39,841 nucleotides of DNA, from NCBI GenBank assembly GCA_030526445.1, contig JAUNCV010000001.1:1-39841 (forward strand). The letters are read 5' to 3'. Under the pieces are notes generated by a model. That model saw only the letters and a list, made by a program, of their open reading frames with translations, had not been told where the DNA came from and searched no databases. Origin of the DNA: Bacteroidales bacterium. GTDB taxonomy: Bacteria > Bacteroidota > Bacteroidia > Bacteroidales > UBA3663. A program made the position numbers and the translations under genes. Below, piece after piece: positions 15,120-23,729 of the stretch (positions within the stretch are counted from its first letter, which is position 1; every line of letters begins with the position of its first letter).

Positions 15120-17852
15120 TTATCCCTTGCGTTTAACCAGCTCGTTGGGGTTTTCGCCAAAGAACTCTTTGTAACATTTGGTGAAGTAGCTGGGAGCGGT
15201 GAAGCCCACGGCATAGGCCACTTCGGCAATGGTATCGTCGCTCTGTGCCAATAGCTGCTGGGCTCGCTTGAGGCGGGTGTTGCGAATCAACTCGACTGGG
15301 GAATAGTTGGTCAAAGTCTTGCACTTACGGTAGAGTTGTGCACGGCTCATACCTATCTCCTCGCCCAATTGCTCTACGCCAAAGTCGGCATCGGAAAGAT
15401 GAGCATCGATGCATTTGCGCACACGTTCCATAAACTTGTCGTCGAGGCTGGAAGAGGGAGATGAAGTTATGTCGCTTCGCTTGTTAAGAGGTGAAGGAGT
15501 TTTATTCCCTTCGCCAAAGAAATCGCGAACGCGGTCATGGTTCTTAATCAATGTCTCGATCTGTGCCCTCAGCACATCCACATTGAATGGCTTGGCAACG
15601 TAGGCGTCTGCACCTTCGTGCAAGCCCTGAATGCGTTGCTCATCGAGCGAGCAGGCTGTAAGCATCAGTACCGGAATGTGACAGGTGTTGACTTCGTTCT
15701 TGAGGCGATGGCAACATTCCATGCCATCCATACCGGGCATCATCACATCGCATATTATCAAATTGGGGACAAGGCGCATGGCCTTCGAGATGCCCTCTTG
15801 CCCATTGCTGGCGGTAAAGACATGATAGGAGTCGGCCAAAAGAGATGAGAGCATCTGGCGGATGTCGGGATTATCGTCGATTACGAGCAACACCGGCTTA
15901 GGATCGTCTTCAGCCACTTCGTACTCTTGGCCGAAGGTATCAAGTTCGGTCTCTACTTGCTGGGTCGAAATCTTGGCTATCGGAGTTATGGTTTCGGCCG
16001 ATGTATCAGGATTTCTTGCCGGCAGTGTTACGGTGATAACGGTTCCGGTTCCTTCGGGCTGATTGCCAACCTCGATAGTGCCCTCGTGTAGTTCAACAAA
16101 GTTCTTAACTAGAGCCAATCCTAGGCCAGAACCATCGTGATGGAGGGAGTCGATTTGATAGAAACTATCGAAAATCTTCTGTATATGTTCGTTGTTGATG
16201 CCTGGGCCGGTATCGGCAATCGTGAGCACGAAAACAGGAGTGTTGGTATGCTGTTTTGTCAACGAGATGGAAATCTTACCATTTTCAGGTGTAAACTTGA
16301 AAGCATTACCTACGATATTATAAAAAACACGCTCCAGTTTGGCCGCATCGCCTTGGGTGAGGAATGGATTTTCATCTTCCATGCCTAATTCCTCACTTTT
16401 TACGTCTAATTCCAGTTTGATGTGTTTTTTGTGCGCCAGTCCATTGAATGATGCAAACCATGTCTCCACCTCTTGTTTGAGGTCGAGGTTTTGGAGGTTG
16501 AGTTCCATCTTGCCGCTCTCCATCTTGCGGAAGTCGAGAATCTGGTTGATGAGGCGCAGTAAGACCTGAGTGTTTTTATTGGCAATATTGAGCAACTGCA
16601 GTTGGTGAGGTTCTTTCACTTCGGTTAGCAACTTTTCAAGAGGTGCTGCGATGAGAGTGAGTGGGGTGCGAAAATCGTGGCTCACATTGGTGAAGAACGA
16701 TAGCTTGGCCTTCGTTGCCTCTTCGAGTTGGCTTTGTGCCAGGTGTTTGGCCTTGAGTTGTCGCATCAGGGCCATATACATCAATATAAATATGAAGAGG
16801 AAGACGAGAAGCGAATAGAGCAAGGTACGCTCCAAATTGTGCTGTTCCCAATAACGATCTACTTCGCTTTTCAGCATCTGTACTGCCTCGACCTGATGAG
16901 CCACTTCGGTTGCCACATTGTTCAGAAGTGGCGCACTTTCGGCATTGACCAAGTATGTGTCGAGGGCAATATTTCTTTCGAATGGTTTGCCTTGGAGAAT
17001 CTTGGCTGCGGTCTGAATAATGATGTCGCCACCCGTGGCATATACGGCAGAGGCATCTATTCTGCCCTGCGTAATGGCCTCGACGCCATTGCCTGTACCA
17101 GTCAGAGCATCGACACCCATGATGGGTATCAGATTGCCAGGAAAGTGTTTTTCCAAGGCGATGTCAGCACCCATAGCCATCTGGTCGTTTTGAGCAAGAA
17201 TAATTTGGATGTCGGGATGAAGGTTAAGAATCGAATCAACAACAGTCTCGCTTTGTTCTTTCAACCAATTGCCTCGGCATTGTATAATTTCATAGTGAAT
17301 GCCACTCTCTTCAATTTCTTCCATTAATCCTTGGTGCCTAAGAGTGGCAGGTGTTGAACCGTCTAATCCTAATATTTCTAGTACTTTGCCACCTTGTGGT
17401 AGTTGCTGATGCAAATAAAGCCCCATTTGGTGGCCTACAACAAGATTGTCACCGCCTATGAAGGCTGTGTATTTCTCGTTGGTCATCTTTCGGTCTGCCA
17501 CAATGACAGGAATGCCTGCGTCGAAGGCTTGGCTCATCACAGGAGTGAGTTTTGCAGCCTCGCGAGGTGAAACAATCAGCAAATCGACCTTTTTTTCGAT
17601 AAAATATTCAATGTCCGAAACTTGCCTGTCGTTATCATCATCGGCCGAACGCACTTCCATCTCCATTTCGGGATGGAAAAGCAGTTCGCGCTTCATTTCT
17701 TCGTTAAGTTTAGTACGCCAGGCATCGTTGCTGCATTGCGATACGCCTATATGATAGCGCACAGCCCCCTGTCCGTCGCAAGCAGCGAGGAACAGGAGGC
17801 TGAGAAATAAGGGAATATATAGGGACAGTTTCCTATAAAAGGTTGTTATCAT
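15120..17852 (-). CDS. Hybrid two-component regulator with periplasmic sugar-binding sensor (HTCS)
   Basis: A 910-residue one-protein phosphorelay that should sense a sugar in the periplasm and activate carbohydrate genes. Order: lipoprotein-like signal with Cys25 (FLAAC-DGQ); ribose-binding-type periplasmic domain (about 33-320); membrane helix (about 345-365); HisKA with NVSHDFRTP (His392); HATPase with GNAFKFTPENG, DTGPGI and GSGLGLALV (about 500-610); receiver with IDDN and phosphoacceptor Asp702, plus AKPF; AraC domain (about 805-910). All key catalytic residues are present. Its sensor is paralogous to that of the kinase-less regulator at 4357-5967, so both may read related sugars. It lies 35 bp downstream of the lipoprotein gene at 17888 with no promoter box seen in the gap. 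The likely target is the alpha-galactoside locus; this is inferred. Confidence 0.95.
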   Translation of the reverse strand: MITTFYRKLSLYIPLFLSLLFLAACDGQGAVRYHIGVSQCSNDAWRTKLNEEMKRELLFHPEMEMEVRSADDDNDRQVSDIEYFIEKKVDLLIVSPREAAKLTPVMSQAFDAGIPVIVADRKMTNEKYTAFIGGDNLVVGHQMGLYLHQQLPQGGKVLEILGLDGSTPATLRHQGLMEEIEESGIHYEIIQCRGNWLKEQSETVVDSILNLHPDIQIILAQNDQMAMGADIALEKHFPGNLIPIMGVDALTGTGNGVEAITQGRIDASAVYATGGDIIIQTAAKILQGKPFERNIALDTYLVNAESAPLLNNVATEVAHQVEAVQMLKSEVDRYWEQHNLERTLLYSLLVFLFIFILMYMALMRQLKAKHLAQSQLEEATKAKLSFFTNVSHDFRTPLTLIAAPLEKLLTEVKEPHQLQLLNIANKNTQVLLRLINQILDFRKMESGKMELNLQNLDLKQEVETWFASFNGLAHKKHIKLELDVKSEELGMEDENPFLTQGDAAKLERVFYNIVGNAFKFTPENGKISISLTKQHTNTPVFVLTIADTGPGINNEHIQKIFDSFYQIDSLHHDGSGLGLALVKNFVELHEGTIEVGNQPEGTGTVITVTLPARNPDTSAETITPIAKISTQQVETELDTFGQEYEVAEDDPKPVLLVIDDNPDIRQMLSSLLADSYHVFTASNGQEGISKAMRLVPNLIICDVMMPGMDGMECCHRLKNEVNTCHIPVLMLTACSLDEQRIQGLHEGADAYVAKPFNVDVLRAQIETLIKNHDRVRDFFGEGNKTPSPLNKRSDITSSPSSSLDDKFMERVRKCIDAHLSDADFGVEQLGEEIGMSRAQLYRKCKTLTNYSPVELIRNTRLKRAQQLLAQSDDTIAEVAYAVGFTAPSYFTKCYKEFFGENPNELVKRKG

Positions 17853-17887
17853 TGTGTTGAAGGTAGGTAGGAATGAGTATGCAAGGG

Positions 17888-18703
17888 TTATTCTATGTCA
17901 GTAGGTGATTCAAGAGCTTGCTGTCGGGCCAATGCAATGTTGATCTTGGCTTGGACGAGTGCTTTCTTCATCTCTTCAGCATTTGAAGCCTTGAGTCCGA
18001 TGAGTGGGTCAATTATTTTGAACATGGCAGCAGCAGAACTGCTCTGAGACCTCAAAGCTTTGAGACCCTCAACAGAGAGTTCGAAATGGCGGCTGATAGC
18101 AGCAGCGGTTTCGTCGTCGATATGCTTCATATAGAGGTTCGGGTTGTTCGAAACAACGTAAAGAACCTCGATGCCCATAGAGGTTGTTGCCTCATAGAAA
18201 TAATCCATGCGGTTATTTTCTTTCATCAAATCATAGAAATCCTGGAAGGTTTTTACCGAAAGAGCGGTTGCGTTATCCTCCTGCTTCAATTCTTGGATGT
18301 TTTTGATGAAGAGATCATTTTTCATGGTCTCAAAAATTCTGTTCATATCTCCAAGTTCGTTTACGTCATAGAGATTTCTGACGCGAGAGTCAACAATCAT
18401 CATACCCCAGGCTCTGTACTTCTGCGAGAGGGAGACTAAGTCCTTGATGTCATCGGCGCTAAGCAGATAATCAGGCTTAACCAATTTCTCGGCATCAGTG
18501 AGGAAATGATCAGGATTATGGAAGAGTTTCTTGATTTCTTTCTTTTCTGTTATTTCGCAAAGCAAGCCTGCCAGGCTATCAACTTGGCATGCTACTTCTT
18601 CTTCAAGTTTCTCAACTTCGATGACAGGTTTGTCGGTTTTCTTGGTGTTGCATGATGAAAGCAGCATAAGAACGGTTGCAGCAGCTACAAAAAAATGTTT
18701 CAT
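17888..18703 (-). CDS. Conserved lipoprotein, paralogue of the one at 21843-22667
   Basis: Function unknown. The 271-residue protein has a lipoprotein signal (VLMLLSSC, Cys18) and a helical, charged mature region. It aligns with the 274-residue lipoprotein at 21843-22667 over most of its length: PDYLLSADDI against PDYLVNPDEV, LSQKYRAWGMMIVD against LSLKYRAMVVFDMD, EVLYVVSNNP against EQLYILGRNQ, and a shared C-terminal helix (INIALARQQAL against IANARKALF). The two genes flank an ABC transporter gene from opposite strands. A promoter is at 18744-18775, and the hybrid regulator follows after 35 bp. It may act with the transporter in the envelope; that is inference from position and paralogy. 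Confidence 0.85.
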   Translation of the reverse strand: MKHFFVAAATVLMLLSSCNTKKTDKPVIEVEKLEEEVACQVDSLAGLLCEITEKKEIKKLFHNPDHFLTDAEKLVKPDYLLSADDIKDLVSLSQKYRAWGMMIVDSRVRNLYDVNELGDMNRIFETMKNDLFIKNIQELKQEDNATALSVKTFQDFYDLMKENNRMDYFYEATTSMGIEVLYVVSNNPNLYMKHIDDETAAAISRHFELSVEGLKALRSQSSSAAAMFKIIDPLIGLKASNAEEMKKALVQAKINIALARQQALESPTDIE

Positions 18704-18743
18704 GATTTATAAATTTTGAAGAAAATACATCAATGTTTTGCTG

Positions 18744-18775
18744 CAAAAGTATGACTTTTTTTTTGTTTAGCCAAA
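18744..18775 (-). promoter_or_regulatory. Promoter of the 17888-18703 lipoprotein gene (TTTG-N20-TACTTTTG)
   Basis: On the minus strand TTTG (18772-18775) and TACTTTTG (18744-18751) are separated by 20 bp, an excellent match to the Bacteroidetes -33/-7 consensus, 41 bp upstream of the start codon. Confidence 0.78.
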
Positions 18776-18834
18776 TAATTGCGCCATAATTGCAGAATAT
18801 CCGTCGATAATTTTTAGAAATGACGATAAATGCC

Positions 18835-18842
18835 TATATTTG
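18835..18842 (+). promoter_or_regulatory. -7 promoter box of the ABC transporter gene (TATATTTG)
   Basis: TATATTTG fits TAnnTTTG and lies 23 bp before the ATG at 18865. Transcription from it would begin after the upstream in-frame ATG at 18820, which argues against that longer start. The same box followed by CGCG lies before pta (26199-26206). Confidence 0.65.
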
Positions 18843-18864
18843 CGCGTGGGTATTTATAAGTGAC

Positions 18865-21786
18865 ATGGTAACAGATCTTACATTATCAAGCTTGATTAAT
18901 CTGTTTGCTCTTTTCTGCTCTACTAGCAAACTTGATGCAGAAAAGGCAAAAACACTTATATCTATCTACTTGACTCGTCACTTTGGTATTCGTAACAAAG
19001 AGGATTATGAGGGCATGTTTCTTGATTTGCTCGAAGTCTATTCTTTGTCGCCCAAACTGGACAAAGAGGCGATTGTTTCGGATATCTGTGCCAATCTGAA
19101 AGGTTCGATAAGCGTAACAGAGGCACCCTCGCTTTTGCTTCGCCTCATGGAGTTTTGCTCCCATTCAGAAGCCTTCGATGATAACATCTCCATCTTTTCA
19201 ATGATGGCTAAACAGCTCCACATTTCTGAAAAGATAGTGGAGGAATTTTATCATTATGTGAGGGGTGAGAATACAAAGCTTGTCCGACTTCACACTATTG
19301 AAGGTCTAGATGGAGAAATCAGAACTCTCTACCTGAAGAAGTACAACTTGATGGTGTTTACCTATGTAGGCTTCGATGTTGTCTTTATGAACGATGTGCC
19401 TGTGACGCAAGGAATGTTTCAGGTATGGGAACAGAGCGGCATTCTGAAGAGTTTATCGGGTAGTCCTATCTACTACAGTACAGTGCTGGCCCCTTACTTG
19501 GAAGGCAAGTCGAAACAAAAGGTTACTTTCTCTGCTCGTGACGTGCAGTTCCGTTTCCCTAATTCGGAAAATGGTATTCACGATTTGAGCTTTGATCTTA
19601 ACAGTGGCGAGTTACTCGCCATTATGGGCGGTTCTGGAGCCGGCAAAACCACAATGCTGACTTTGCTTAATGGTACCCTCAAACCTCAGAGCGGAAGTAT
19701 CACAATCAATGGACATGATATTTCGGAGCCTGCAGCCAAGGAGTTGATAGGTTTTGTACCACAAGATGATCTTTTGATCGAGGAGTTGACCGTATATCAA
19801 AATCTCTGGTACACTGCAAAACTCTGCTTTGCTGGCATGTCAGACCAAGAGCTTGATGCTCGTGTCATGAAAGTGCTCACAGAGCTCGGACTTGATGCGG
19901 CCAAAGACTTGAAAGTGGGTTCGGCCATCAATAAATTTATCTCAGGAGGTCAGCGCAAGCGCCTTAACATCGCTCTTGAATTGATACGCGAACCTGCAGT
20001 TCTCTTCCTCGATGAACCAACTTCGGGCCTCTCTTCGACCGACACGGAGCGTGTTATTCATCTTTTGAAGGAACAGACCTACAAAGGCAAGTTGATCGTG
20101 GTCAATATCCATCAGCCGAGCAGTGATGTTTATAAGCTCTTTGACCGGTTGTGGTTGCTTGACCGTGGCGGATATCCAGTATTTGACGGCAATCCAATTG
20201 AGGCTATCACCTATTTTAAGGGTGCGGCTAATTATGCCGATGCTGATACCAGTATGTGTCCGGTATGTGGTAATGTCAATCCGGAGGTGGTGCTCAACAT
20301 TATCGACCAAAAGGCTTTTGATAAGTCGGGACATCTTTCTGCCAAACGCAAGGTTTCGCCTCAGGAGTGGCATCAGTTGTATCTGGATAATCGACCTGAG
20401 ATGGACCCAGTGCAGGAAGTGGCTATTCCACATTCTGATCAAAAGAAACCGGGAGCTTTCCGCCAGTTCCTGATTCAACTGGAGCGCAATGTGATGACCA
20501 AAATCACCAATCGACAATATCTATTTATCACATTGCTTGTAACTCCAGTGTTGGCGCTCATTTGTGGATTCCTCACCCGATATGCACCTGAAAGTGGCTA
20601 TACGGTGATGGAGAACAAGAACCTTGTGTCGTTTTTGTTCATGGCAATCATTGTTGTCATCTTTGTGGGCATGAGTGGTTCGGCCGAAGAGATTATCAAG
20701 GACCGTGCACTCTTGAAGCGAGAAAAGTTCTTGCATCTCTCGTATGGAAGTTATATTTCGAGCAAAGTAGTATTGTTGGCATTTGTCTCCTTGCTACAGA
20801 CTCTCTGTTTTGTCTTGGTAGGTCAGGTGATGATGTCATTTTATGATATGACATGGGTATGGTGGCTCATACTCTTTGTCTCGGCGTTTCTGGCCAATCT
20901 GACTGGTTTGCTACTTTCGCAGTGCCTCAGTTCGGTGGTGGCAATTTATATTACCATACCTTTGCTGCTCATTCCGCAGATTTTGCTTTGTGGTCTTGTG
21001 GTCGATTTCAGCGACCTTGATGGTAAAAGCACAACTGGTAATGTGCCAGCTATTGGCAATATGATTCCGTCGCGATGGGCTTTCGAGGCTATGGCCGTGA
21101 CCACATTCACTAACAATGCCTACGAAGCAAACTTCTATGAATATGACCAGCTGAAGTACGAAAATCAGTACTACCGTGGTGCTGTGCTATGGGAGTTGCA
21201 GTCTCAGCTCGAAACTCTGGAAGATGAACGACAGAAAGGTAAGCCAATGAAACCAAGTCATCTTCAGGTTATCAGCAATGAGCTTCCTGTGCTTGCGTCT
21301 TATGCGGAGGTTGAACCATATAAGGAATCATTGAAATTTGAAGAATATGATTCGGCTATGTATGTTTCAATCAAAGATTATCTTTCGGACATTGAAACCT
21401 TACTGCAGAAACGAAGTAATAGTAACACCCTTTATGCTGACCGTGTATTAACCAAAATGCGAGATGCAATGGGAGGAGACGCTTTCCGTCATTTGCGCGA
21501 AAGTCACGTCAATCGTAAACTTGAAGATGTGGTGATAAATTACATGGCGGGCGAGACTCATACTGTGGTAGGTGGCCATATTGTGCCTCGCATGGGTTTT
21601 GTTTATCTTACGCCTCGCAGCAAGAATGGCATGGCGCCATTCTACAGTCCGGTTAAGTGTGTGGGTGATTTACAGATACCCACATTGTGGTTTAACATAG
21701 GCATCCTCGCCCTTATGGGCATTGTTGTGCTCATTATGCTTTATACCGACTTCCCCGGCCGGAAATTGCAGAAGAGCGAGAAATAA
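18865..21786 (+). CDS. ABCG/White-type fused ATPase-permease with N-terminal TerB-like helical domain
   Basis: A 973-residue half-transporter, probably an exporter; substrate unknown. The ATG at 18865 (MVTDLTLSS) is chosen because the -7 box at 18835-18842 excludes the in-frame ATG at 18820. Residues 1-135 form a helical domain resembling TerB/DjlA-type domains; a short linker domain follows. The ATPase (about 220-450) has Walker A GGSGAGKTT, Q-loop VPQDD, signature ISGGQRKR, Walker B AVLFLDEPTSGLSS and switch HQPSSD, in the ABCG order of nucleotide domain first. The membrane part has five helices, then an extracytoplasmic loop of roughly 230 residues, then a last helix (LWFNIGILALMGIVVLIML). 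A lone CPVCGN motif lies before the membrane part. Paralogous lipoproteins flank it; the downstream one follows after 56 bp. Confidence 0.9.
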   Translation: MVTDLTLSSLINLFALFCSTSKLDAEKAKTLISIYLTRHFGIRNKEDYEGMFLDLLEVYSLSPKLDKEAIVSDICANLKGSISVTEAPSLLLRLMEFCSHSEAFDDNISIFSMMAKQLHISEKIVEEFYHYVRGENTKLVRLHTIEGLDGEIRTLYLKKYNLMVFTYVGFDVVFMNDVPVTQGMFQVWEQSGILKSLSGSPIYYSTVLAPYLEGKSKQKVTFSARDVQFRFPNSENGIHDLSFDLNSGELLAIMGGSGAGKTTMLTLLNGTLKPQSGSITINGHDISEPAAKELIGFVPQDDLLIEELTVYQNLWYTAKLCFAGMSDQELDARVMKVLTELGLDAAKDLKVGSAINKFISGGQRKRLNIALELIREPAVLFLDEPTSGLSSTDTERVIHLLKEQTYKGKLIVVNIHQPSSDVYKLFDRLWLLDRGGYPVFDGNPIEAITYFKGAANYADADTSMCPVCGNVNPEVVLNIIDQKAFDKSGHLSAKRKVSPQEWHQLYLDNRPEMDPVQEVAIPHSDQKKPGAFRQFLIQLERNVMTKITNRQYLFITLLVTPVLALICGFLTRYAPESGYTVMENKNLVSFLFMAIIVVIFVGMSGSAEEIIKDRALLKREKFLHLSYGSYISSKVVLLAFVSLLQTLCFVLVGQVMMSFYDMTWVWWLILFVSAFLANLTGLLLSQCLSSVVAIYITIPLLLIPQILLCGLVVDFSDLDGKSTTGNVPAIGNMIPSRWAFEAMAVTTFTNNAYEANFYEYDQLKYENQYYRGAVLWELQSQLETLEDERQKGKPMKPSHLQVISNELPVLASYAEVEPYKESLKFEEYDSAMYVSIKDYLSDIETLLQKRSNSNTLYADRVLTKMRDAMGGDAFRHLRESHVNRKLEDVVINYMAGETHTVVGGHIVPRMGFVYLTPRSKNGMAPFYSPVKCVGDLQIPTLWFNIGILALMGIVVLIMLYTDFPGRKLQKSEK

Positions 21787-21842
21787 AAATACAATAGAAA
21801 CATTAAAGATATCTATCAATAACAAACAAAAACAACAGAATT

Positions 21843-22667
21843 ATGAAAAAAATTGCACTTGTGCTTGCAGCTGTAGCTGCATTGGCTATGACCGCTTGTG
21901 GTGGTAAGAAGGCTGCTCAGAATGAATCAGCAGAGGCTCCACAGAGCCAGGAGAGTTTCCAGGAGCAGCAAATCAAGATGGGCATGAAGGTTCACCTCGA
22001 TAGCCTTACCAACGCTTGGCTTCGCATTGAGAAGCCAATGGCAGTGACCTACAATGCTCAGGAGGGTAAGGTTAAGCTTTCTGATGCTCAGAAGAAGGTT
22101 CTTCCTGATTACCTCGTAAATCCAGACGAGGTAATGGGTTCGCTCGAGAGCCTCTCTCTTAAGTATCGTGCAATGGTAGTGTTCGATATGGACAAAGAGG
22201 TTGCTAAGCTCTATGGCATGAATGATGTATATACTCCAGCTATCAACAAGCTTGCTGCAGAAGTTGATGATCCTGCTGTTAAGTATCTCTACAATGTTGA
22301 TGAGAAGGTAACTTATCAGGAGCGTATGAACAAGGTTTATAGCCTTGAGGAGGAGAATGGTCGTGCTAACTATTTCTGGGAGGCTGCAGCTACCTCTATC
22401 ATTGAGCAGCTTTATATTCTTGGCCGCAATCAGGAGGTTTTCCTCGCAAGCTTCACCGATCAGGATGCTGAGGACATTACTTTCTATGTAAGCCTTCTTG
22501 TTGATGCTTATGCTGATCTTGCAGAGTACAATTCAGAGCTCGCTCGTCTCTACAATGTAATTCTTCCTCTCCAGGTTCTCAACGCTATCACTGTTGATGA
22601 GCTTCGCACTCAGCTCAACCAGATTGATGCTGACATTGCAAATGCTCGCAAGGCTCTCTTTATGTAA
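21843..22667 (+). CDS. Conserved lipoprotein, paralogue of the one at 17888-18703
   Basis: Function unknown. The 274-residue protein has a lipoprotein signal (ALAMTAC, Cys19), then a Gln/Glu/Ser-rich spacer (about 22-45) and a helical domain. It starts 56 bp after the ABC transporter gene with no promoter seen between, so it is probably cotranscribed. Conserved blocks shared with its paralogue are PDYL, LKYRA, ENGRANYFWEA (against ENNRMDYFYEA) and the C-terminal helix. Its codons (GCT, GAG, AAG, CTC) resemble those of pta and ackA, hinting at higher expression than its paralogue. A strong hairpin terminator follows. Confidence 0.87.
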   Translation: MKKIALVLAAVAALAMTACGGKKAAQNESAEAPQSQESFQEQQIKMGMKVHLDSLTNAWLRIEKPMAVTYNAQEGKVKLSDAQKKVLPDYLVNPDEVMGSLESLSLKYRAMVVFDMDKEVAKLYGMNDVYTPAINKLAAEVDDPAVKYLYNVDEKVTYQERMNKVYSLEEENGRANYFWEAAATSIIEQLYILGRNQEVFLASFTDQDAEDITFYVSLLVDAYADLAEYNSELARLYNVILPLQVLNAITVDELRTQLNQIDADIANARKALFM

Positions 22668-22688
22668 TTCTATACATTATATATATAA

Positions 22689-22721
22689 TAACGCCCAGAA
22701 CAAATTCAGTTCTGGGCGTTA
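22689..22721. terminator. Bidirectional hairpin terminator
   Basis: TAACGCCCAGAAC (22689-22701) pairs perfectly with GTTCTGGGCGTTA (22709-22721) around a 7-base loop, followed by a T-rich tract on the plus strand and preceded by AT-rich sequence for the minus strand. It sits between the convergent lipoprotein gene and the aldo/keto reductase gene, 4 bp from the latter's stop. Confidence 0.9.
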
Positions 22722-22725
22722 ATTT

Positions 22726-23727
22726 TTATTCGATGGAGTTGAGAATTCTTTCGATGCGGGACAATTGGTCTTCAGAGAAAGGCTGGCTCTTTAATACATT
22801 TAGATTGTCTTGCATCTGGGCCACGCTGCTTGTTCCGATGATGACCGAAGAGATGGCGGAATTGCTTAGAACCCAAGCCAACGACATTTGTGCAAGCGAC
22901 TCGCCTCGCTCTTCGGCTATGGCATTGAGAGCTTTAAGTTGTTCGATGAGTTTCGGTGTCAGGCGATCGGGAGTGAGTGCTTCTTTGCGTCCCATACGGC
23001 TGTCGGCAGGAATTCCGTTCAGATATCGATTGGTGAGCAATCCTTGTTCGAGAGGCGAGAATCCTACATAGCCTACACCTGATGCTGCTGCCAGATTGAT
23101 GGCAGAATCATCGCGCTCCAATAGATTGTGCTTGCCTTGATGACAGAGACATGGCACATCACGTTCCTTTAAATAATTATAGGCAAAGGCTGCTGCATCA
23201 TCAGGATAACGCGAAATGCCTACATAGAGAGCCTTGCCTTGTCGCACAATATCGACCAATGCCTGGCAAGTTTCTTCGAGTGGCGTGTTGGGGTCAAAGC
23301 GGTGACTATAGAAAAGATCTACATAATCGAGATGCATGCGCTTTAGAGACTGGTTGAGCGACGCCATCAGATACTTTCTCGATCCCCATTCACCATAAGG
23401 TCCAGGCCACATGTCATATCCGGCTTTGGTGGTAATAAACATCTCGTCGCGATATGGATGCATAGAGCAGTCCATGAGTCGTCCAAAAGTCTCTTCAGCT
23501 GTACCATACAACGGACCATAGTTATTGGCTAAGTCATAGCAGGTAATGCCATGGTCGAAGGCATAGTGCATCATTGCTTTGCAATTCTGAAAATTGCTGA
23601 TGCTTCCGAAGTTGTGCCAGAAACCGAGTGAGAGAACAGACATCAGGACTCCGCTCTTGCCCGAACGACGGAACTGCATATTGCCATCATAGCGATTGGC
23701 AGCGGGTGAATAAATAGGTTCTATCAT
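22726..23727 (-). CDS. Aldo/keto reductase, YghZ/L-glyceraldehyde-3-phosphate reductase type
   Basis: A cytosolic NADPH-dependent carbonyl reductase, 333 residues from the ATG at 23727; the frame also has a TTG two codons upstream, not preferred. The catalytic tetrad is visible: Asp65 and Tyr70 in CYDLANNYG, Lys101 in TTKAGY and His142 in YSHRFD. The segment WPGPYGEWGSRKYL is typical of the YghZ/GPR subgroup related to Kv-beta proteins, which reduces L-glyceraldehyde 3-phosphate and methylglyoxal-type aldehydes. It starts 2 bp after the pseudouridine synthase stop, so the two are cotranscribed. The physiological substrate is not established by sequence. Confidence 0.9.
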   Translation of the reverse strand: MIEPIYSPAANRYDGNMQFRRSGKSGVLMSVLSLGFWHNFGSISNFQNCKAMMHYAFDHGITCYDLANNYGPLYGTAEETFGRLMDCSMHPYRDEMFITTKAGYDMWPGPYGEWGSRKYLMASLNQSLKRMHLDYVDLFYSHRFDPNTPLEETCQALVDIVRQGKALYVGISRYPDDAAAFAYNYLKERDVPCLCHQGKHNLLERDDSAINLAAASGVGYVGFSPLEQGLLTNRYLNGIPADSRMGRKEALTPDRLTPKLIEQLKALNAIAEERGESLAQMSLAWVLSNSAISSVIIGTSSVAQMQDNLNVLKSQPFSEDQLSRIERILNSIE

Positions 23728-23729
23728 AA

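Noticed and set aside
18820..18864. Longer N-terminus for the ABC transporter
   Set aside because: The -7 box TATATTTG at 18835-18842 would put the transcript start downstream of this ATG.
20255..20275. Possible zinc ribbon (CPVCGN) in the ABC transporter
   Set aside because: Only one CxxC pair is present; no second pair was found, so a zinc ribbon is not supported.
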